Of a stretch of 58,479 nt of DNA, positions 53,964 through 58,479 are shown piece by piece. Below the pieces are notes generated by a model, which was not told the DNA's origin, did no database searches, and was given only the letters and a program-made list of their open reading frames with translations. The translations under genes were made by a program, and so were the position numbers. The stretch spans positions 1-58,479 of the forward strand of contig NZ_CAIWTY010000081.1 of assembly GCF_903915725.1 (NCBI RefSeq), read 5' to 3'. Within the stretch, counting starts at the first letter, position 1. Each line of letters begins with the position of its first letter. This DNA comes from an uncultured Rhodopila sp. GTDB lineage: Bacteria; Pseudomonadota; Alphaproteobacteria; Acetobacterales; Acetobacteraceae.

Positions 53964-54863
53964 ATGCAGCTTGGCGCCCTCGTGCCCTTCACCGATACCG
54001 GCGGCGATCCGTCGCTGGTGCGCGACTTCGCGCAGTCGCTCGAAGCCCTCGGCTATGATTTCCTCGAAGCGCCCGATCACGTGCTGGGTGCAAATCCCGC
54101 AACGATCGCCGGTGACGAACCGCGCGGCACCATCGCCGTCGATATGTTCCATGATCCGTTCGTTCTGCTGGGCTACCTCGCCGCCGTCACCACGAAACTG
54201 ACGTTTTCCACCGGCGTGCTGATCGTCGCGCAACGCCAGACCGCCCTGGTGGCGAAGCAGGCGGCGTGCCTGGACGTGCTCTCGGGCGGCCGGTTCCGCC
54301 TGGGCATCGGCGTCGGCTGGAACCCCGTCGAGTTCACCGGCCTGAATGAGAACTTCCACAACCGAGGGCGGCGGTCGGAGGAGCAGGCGCAGGTGATGCA
54401 GGCGCTATGGGCGCAGCCGTATGTGACGTTCAAGGGCAAGTACCACACCATCGGGGATGCCGGCATCAATCCGCGCCCCGCCTCCGGCCGCATTCCGCTC
54501 TGGTATGGCGGGCATCACGAGCACACCTTGCCGCGCATCGCCAAGTGGGGCGACGGCTGGATGCCCAACGCCTATCCGCCCGACCAGACGGCCCTCGACA
54601 TATTCGCGGAGCTGCGCCGCCTGACCGAACAGGCCGGACGCGATCCGGCGGCAATCGGCATTGAGGTCTGGACCTCCTGCGGGCAGGGTGCCGAGGCGGA
54701 TTGGCGCCGCGAGGCCGCGTTCTGGAAGCAGGCCGGAGTCTCCCATATCTGCCTGACCACCACCTTCAACCGCCGCCACCACACCCGCATCGCCGGCAAA
54801 ACCGTGGCGGATCATCTGGCCGCGCTGAAACGATACCGGGACGCCATTGCCGACATTCTGTAG
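53964..54863 (+). CDS. LLM-class (luciferase-like) flavin/F420-dependent oxidoreductase
   Basis: Encodes 299 residues of a TIM-barrel. Arg-Leu-Gly-Ile-Gly-Val-Gly-Trp-Asn-Pro-Val-Glu and Trp-Tyr-Gly-Gly-His are typical. Start is fixed by AAGGAG. It oxidises or hydroxylates an unidentified substrate using reduced flavin or F420. No reductase is nearby. Confidence 0.91.
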   Translation: MQLGALVPFTDTGGDPSLVRDFAQSLEALGYDFLEAPDHVLGANPATIAGDEPRGTIAVDMFHDPFVLLGYLAAVTTKLTFSTGVLIVAQRQTALVAKQAACLDVLSGGRFRLGIGVGWNPVEFTGLNENFHNRGRRSEEQAQVMQALWAQPYVTFKGKYHTIGDAGINPRPASGRIPLWYGGHHEHTLPRIAKWGDGWMPNAYPPDQTALDIFAELRRLTEQAGRDPAAIGIEVWTSCGQGAEADWRREAAFWKQAGVSHICLTTTFNRRHHTRIAGKTVADHLAALKRYRDAIADIL

Positions 54864-54874
54864 GCGGAGAGCGA

Positions 54875-55285
54875 TCAGTGGGTGGACGGCGGCTTGAGCT
54901 CCAGCAACTCATCCATCACCCCGGCATTGCCGCAAAATTCGTGGCAATGCGCCGCCGCCGTATTGTGCTTGAGTTCCCGCTGGCAGACGCCGACATGCCG
55001 GCAGCGGGCGCAGGTGACCTCCATGTCGCGCATGACCCCGCCGAAGGCGCGGCGCACCGCGTCCGGCTCCAGCCCCCGCGCGACGATCATCTGCGTCAGC
55101 AGTTCGTCGTGATCCGTGATCATCGGCCCGATGGCCCGCAAATCGGCAACGCTGACGCCGATATCCGAAGCCAGGAACTGCAAGTCCTGATAGGACAAGG
55201 CGGAAAGTTCAGAGTCCGGCGAAACCCGCGCCTTGACCCAATCGAAGACCCGGGAAAGAAGAGTTGCCTCACCGGATGCCGGCAT
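54875..55285 (-). CDS. Small cysteine-rich protein, DUF6455-like
   Basis: Encodes 136 residues from ATG 55285 with AGGAGA upstream. Helical N-terminal part (Trp-Val-Lys-Ala-Arg, Leu-Pro-like turns), then Cys-Ala-Arg-Cys, Cys-Gln-Arg-Glu and Cys-His-Glu-Phe-Cys with a nearby His cluster. The Cys/His set could bind zinc or a redox cofactor. Family label is from memory and tentative. Confidence 0.7.
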   Translation of the reverse strand: MPASGEATLLSRVFDWVKARVSPDSELSALSYQDLQFLASDIGVSVADLRAIGPMITDHDELLTQMIVARGLEPDAVRRAFGGVMRDMEVTCARCRHVGVCQRELKHNTAAAHCHEFCGNAGVMDELLELKPPSTH

Positions 55286-55372
55286 CAAATATCTCCTGAT
55301 ATGAAAACGGAGCGTTGATGCCACTCTGACCACCGGAAAGCCTTGATCTGCGTCAACAAAATCCGCTGCAGG

Positions 55373-56557
55373 CTAGACCGCTATCAGCCTGTTACTGTCC
55401 CGGTTGGCAAAGAAGATGTCGGTCGAAATCTCGTCCACACGATTGCAACCCGTATAAGCCATCGTCTTGTCCATTTCGGTCCGGATGATGTCCACGGCCT
55501 TCGACGCGCCCGCCTCCCCGCCGACGGCGGTGCCGTATAGCGTCGCCCGGCCCGTCAGGACGCATTTCGCCCCCAGCGCGACCGCCTTGACGATGTCCGA
55601 GCCGCGCCGCACACCGGAATCCAGCAGCACCGTCGCCTTGTCGCCCACCGCCTCGGCGATGTCGGGCAGCATGTCGATGGTCGCCGCCGCACTGTCCATG
55701 TTGCGCCCGCCATGGTTGGAGACAATCAGGCCGTCAACGCCGTAGCCGACGGCCTTCAGTGCGTCGTCGACCCGGTTGATGCCCTTCAGCATCAGGATGC
55801 CCGGCCATCGGTCGCGGAAAATCCGGATATCCTCCCAGTTCAGCGAATCCTGCCGCATCACCTCCCGCGTCCCCGGGTCGGTCGTTATCGGTCGGCGGTA
55901 GGGATCGGGGTAGTTCTCCATCCGCGGCATGCCGATAGTCCGCAGATATTTCAACAGCACGGTGGCGAACCAGGTCGGGTGCCGCATGATGTCGGCGGTA
56001 AACCGCCAGGTCGGATGGAACGGCAGCAGGAAGCCGTTCCGGGCATTGTACTCGCGGTTCGGCGGCACGATCGTGTCGGTGGTGACGATCAGCGCCTCGA
56101 AGCCGTTGTTTTTTGCCCGGTCGATCAACTGGTAGGACAGCTCGCGCTGCTTCCAGACATAGAGCTGGAACCACAGGCGGAAATTCGCCTCGCGGGCGAT
56201 CTTCTCCATCGAGGTCATCGCGCCGGTCGCCAGGGTGAAGGGGATTTTCGCCCGCGCCGCCGCCTTGGCCAGCTCCAGCTCGCCTTCGTGCCAGCACAGG
56301 CCGGCCGCGCCCGTGGGGGCGATCGCCATCGGCAGGGCGAGCTCCTTGCCGAACAGCGTGGTCTTCGTCGTCCGCCCCGAGACATCCACAAGCGCCCGGT
56401 GCGTCAGCTTGATTTTTTCGAATGCCGCACGGTTGTTGCGCAGCGCCAGTTCGTCCTCGGTTGAGCGGTCGACGAACTCGAACACCGCTTTGGGGAGGCG
56501 CCGCTTCGCCGCCTCGCGCAGATCGAAGACATTGTAGCAAGTGTCGAGCGCCGCCAT
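55373..56557 (-). CDS. FMN-dependent alpha-hydroxyacid dehydrogenase (LldD-like)
   Basis: Encodes 394 residues with the FMN TIM-barrel. Catalytic His is in Ser-Asn-His-Gly-Gly-Arg, Tyr in Phe-Gln-Leu-Tyr-Val, and the phosphate-binding segment Gly-Arg-Ala-Thr-Leu-Tyr-Gly is present. It oxidises a 2-hydroxy acid such as L-lactate or mandelate. ATG 56557 has AGGGGA 8 bases upstream. Divergent from pmbA. Confidence 0.92.
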   Translation of the reverse strand: MAALDTCYNVFDLREAAKRRLPKAVFEFVDRSTEDELALRNNRAAFEKIKLTHRALVDVSGRTTKTTLFGKELALPMAIAPTGAAGLCWHEGELELAKAAARAKIPFTLATGAMTSMEKIAREANFRLWFQLYVWKQRELSYQLIDRAKNNGFEALIVTTDTIVPPNREYNARNGFLLPFHPTWRFTADIMRHPTWFATVLLKYLRTIGMPRMENYPDPYRRPITTDPGTREVMRQDSLNWEDIRIFRDRWPGILMLKGINRVDDALKAVGYGVDGLIVSNHGGRNMDSAAATIDMLPDIAEAVGDKATVLLDSGVRRGSDIVKAVALGAKCVLTGRATLYGTAVGGEAGASKAVDIIRTEMDKTMAYTGCNRVDEISTDIFFANRDSNRLIAV

Positions 56558-56702
56558 CGTGCATTCCCCTGGTGGGTGAATGATGAAGCGGGGCAACCGC
56601 TTGTCAAGCAAGGCGGCCGCTGCAATCCGCCTGGCACATCCCATCTATGGATTCGCAACCAAGTCTTCTATGATTAACGAGCCGTAGCGAAGGATGCGCC
56701 TG

Positions 56703-58034
56703 ATGACCGACTACACCTCCCTTCTTGGTGACCTGATCCGACAGGCCCGTACGGCCGGGGCCGACGCCGCCGATGCGGTGCTGGTCAACGGCACGTCGCT
56801 GTCGGTCTCGTCGCGGCAGGGCAAGACCGAGCATCTGGAGCGCTCCGAGGGGCGGGATCTCGGCCTGCGGGTTTTCGTCGGCAAGCACGCCGCCATTGTG
56901 TCGTCCACCTCGCTCGACCCCGCCGGTTTCCCGAGCCTGGTGGAGCGGGCGGTGGCGATGGCCAAGGTCGTGCCGGAGGACCCGTTCACCGGCCTGGCCG
57001 ACACCTGGGCGCCGCCGGAGGATTTCGATCTCGACCAGGTGGACCCGGCCGAACCGACACCGGATGAGCTGGCCGCCCGCGCCGCCGCGGCGGAGGAGGC
57101 AGCGTTTTCCGTCAAGGGGGTGACGAACTCCGAGGGCGCCGATGCCGGGTATGGCCGCAACGAGATCGTCCTGGTGACCTCGGCGGGGTTCGCCGGACAT
57201 CGTGCCGGGACCAGCCATTCGATCTCCGCCACCGCTTTGGCGGGGACCGGAACCGACATGCAGCGGGATTATGACTATCACGCCACGGTCTATCTGTCGG
57301 ATTTGGACGATCCGGTCAGCATCGGCCGCAGCGCCGGGGAGCGGGCGATCGCGCGCCTCAATCCGGCGCGGCCGAATACCGCGAAGATCCCGGTGGTGTT
57401 CGATCCGAGGGTGGCCGGCGGGCTGATCAGCCATTTTGCCGGCGCGATCAACGGCTCCAGCGTCGCACGCGGCACCAGCTTCCTGAAGGAGAAGCTGCAT
57501 CAGCGTGTGTTCGCGCCCGGCATCAACATTTACGATGACCCGCGGCGGGTGCGCGGGGCGCGGTCGCGGCTGTTCGACGGGGAGGGGACGCCGACGCGCG
57601 GTCGCGCGCTGATCGAGGATGGCATCCTGACGACCTGGCTGCTCGACAGCCGATCGGCGAAGCAGCTTGGGATGGTGTCGACGGGACATGCGGCGCGCGG
57701 CACCAGCGGGCCGCCGTCGCCGTCCACGACCAATCTGTATCTCGCGGCCGGGAAATTGACTCCGGCCGAACTGATGGCCGACATCAAGGAAGGTCTTTAC
57801 ATCACCGAATTGATCGGCATGGGCGTGAACGGCGTCACCGGCGATTACAGCCGCGGCGCGGCCGGTTTCATGATCCGCGACGGTGCTTTGGCCGAACCGG
57901 TGGCGGAAGTCACGGTGGCGGGGAATTTGGTGGAAATGTTCGCCAACATGGTGGCGGCGTCGGATCTGCGGTTCCGGCGCGGGACGGATTCGCCGACGGT
58001 GCGGATCGACGGGCTGACGATGGCGGGGGGATAG
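56703..58034 (+). CDS. pmbA: PmbA (TldE)-family metalloprotease partner protein
   Basis: Encodes 443 residues of the TldD/PmbA family. Contains Gly-Arg-Asp-Leu-Gly-Leu-Arg-Val and a C-terminal region Met-Gly-Val-Asn-Gly-Val-Thr-Gly-Asp-Tyr-Ser-Arg-Gly. TldD-PmbA complexes process peptides and antitoxins; PmbA lacks the zinc site itself. AAGGA precedes ATG 56703. No tldD is nearby. Confidence 0.94.
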   Translation: MTDYTSLLGDLIRQARTAGADAADAVLVNGTSLSVSSRQGKTEHLERSEGRDLGLRVFVGKHAAIVSSTSLDPAGFPSLVERAVAMAKVVPEDPFTGLADTWAPPEDFDLDQVDPAEPTPDELAARAAAAEEAAFSVKGVTNSEGADAGYGRNEIVLVTSAGFAGHRAGTSHSISATALAGTGTDMQRDYDYHATVYLSDLDDPVSIGRSAGERAIARLNPARPNTAKIPVVFDPRVAGGLISHFAGAINGSSVARGTSFLKEKLHQRVFAPGINIYDDPRRVRGARSRLFDGEGTPTRGRALIEDGILTTWLLDSRSAKQLGMVSTGHAARGTSGPPSPSTTNLYLAAGKLTPAELMADIKEGLYITELIGMGVNGVTGDYSRGAAGFMIRDGALAEPVAEVTVAGNLVEMFANMVAASDLRFRRGTDSPTVRIDGLTMAGG

Positions 58035-58208
58035 CGGGCTGCCGGCAGGCAGTTGTGTTTGCGGATCGTTCAACTTTGGATACCTATTAATCCGCAGATG
58101 AAGCGAACGGCGCAAGCGCCGGGGTTGGCATTGAGGTGGTGTTCGCGGGCGCGAGAAGCAAAGGCTTATCGGCGCCGCCAATACCGGCGGAACCTCCGCT
58201 TTTGGCGC

Positions 58209-58270
58209 AGAGCCGACCAGCGGCGGCCGCCGGCAGCGCGATGACGGAAAATGGTGTCGGCGTTGCTGCA
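58209..58270 (+). repeat. 62-base direct repeat, first copy
   Basis: Matches 58418-58479 except at two positions. The period of 209 bases includes the palindromic copy between, so a tandem array may continue past the window. Confidence 0.9.
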
Positions 58271-58271
58271 G

Positions 58272-58382
58272 ACGTCATGATGGCCGAAGGGCCACCATCC
58301 ACGCCTTACGGTGATGACGCGAGCCAAGGCGTGGATGGCGGGCGACCGAGCACGCGAGGGAGGGCTGCGCCCGCCATGACGT
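58272..58382. repeat. Dispersed palindromic repeat, copy 6
   Basis: ACGTCATG, TGGCC/GGCCA arm, ATCCACGCC, loop, GGCGTGGAT, GGCGGGC arm, CATGACGT. Longer loop than the other copies. Confidence 0.8.
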
Positions 58383-58417
58383 CCAGCGGCACGTGCCGCG
58401 CCGGGCATTTGCATGGT

Positions 58418-58479
58418 AGAGCCGACCAGCGGCGGCCGCCGGCACCGCGATGGCGGAAAATGGTGTCGGCGTTGCTGCA
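58418..58479 (+). repeat. 62-base direct repeat, second copy
   Basis: Ends exactly at the window boundary; 60 of 62 bases match the copy at 58209-58270. Confidence 0.9.

Larger units (their letters stand above)
58035..58479. other. Terminal non-coding repeat region
   Basis: No gene here. It contains two near-identical 62-base copies (58209-58270, 58418-58479) flanking one palindromic repeat copy. The first part, 58035-58208, shows nothing. Confidence 0.5.

Noticed and set aside
56604..58181. 525-codon minus-strand frame opposite pmbA
   Set aside because: Antisense shadow caused by high third-position GC.
1..58479. CRISPR array
   Set aside because: Repeats are dispersed or tandem with a 209-base period; no regular short repeat-spacer pattern and no cas gene.

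Overview
The window is GC-rich, almost every gene has dense shadow reading frames, and the gene content is alphaproteobacterial: a CvpA-PurF-RadA cluster, PmbA, a cisplatin-response-type DNA ligase, an LpxL-type acyltransferase, a CyaC-type cyclase and a possible CtrA site. I read it as chromosomal DNA from an alphaproteobacterium, probably of the Acetobacteraceae/Rhodospirillales; the family placement is inference from gene types and codon use. No phage, plasmid, CRISPR or intact insertion sequence was seen. Both window ends lie in repeats, as expected if this is a whole contig broken at repeats.

Layout. 0.3-2.7 kb: two polytopic membrane proteins. 3.1-5.5 kb: a Crp/Fnr regulator followed 3 bases later by a membrane adenylate cyclase with a haem-anchor-like domain and a 2Fe-2S domain. 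5.6-10.6 kb: small secreted and lipoproteins, a sugar nucleotidyltransferase/HAD-phosphatase fusion overlapping a CNNM/CBS transporter gene, and a small coiled-coil protein. 10.6-14.6 kb: an FAH-family enzyme, MsrB, and an epimerase/DegT aminotransferase pair. 14.8-20.4 kb: a secreted protein, LpxL-like acyltransferase plus zinc dehydrogenase, a 26-residue cationic ORF between two hairpins, a dehydroquinase-like protein lacking its catalytic residues, a Tat-exported ABC binding protein, and PgsA. 20.4-26.6 kb: a non-coding stretch with a DnaA box and a CtrA-type site, an SDR, a sugar phosphate transferase with an altered nucleophile, and a phosphoesterase divergent from a di-haem peroxidase. 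26.7-32.1 kb: an EmrA-EmrB-outer membrane efflux operon and a hypothetical gene. 32.2-37.9 kb: an aminotransferase and the radA-cvpA-purF-SDR run.

38.2-44.8 kb is the most interesting region. A minus-strand operon encodes a coiled-coil protein, an inner-membrane protein with a cytoplasmic roadblock-like region, a duplicated periplasmic domain and an OmpA/peptidoglycan domain, a Rab-like small GTPase, and a PAS-coiled-coil-PP2C (SpoIIE) phosphatase. A converging pair encodes a STAS anti-anti-sigma-like protein and an RsbW-like ATP-binding protein. I propose that they form an envelope-sensing GTPase circuit feeding a partner switch.

45.4-58.5 kb: tRNA-Leu, a wrecked acetate kinase gene abutting a DUF3141 fragment, tRNA-Pro, an ATP-dependent DNA ligase, a GDSL hydrolase, an aminotransferase, an SDR, a LVIVD-repeat protein, a luciferase-like oxidoreductase, a small cysteine-rich protein, an FMN alpha-hydroxyacid dehydrogenase, PmbA, and a terminal repeat cluster. 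At least eight copies or part copies of a dispersed palindromic repeat, with covarying hairpin arms around a constant CCACGCC core, lie between genes across the window.
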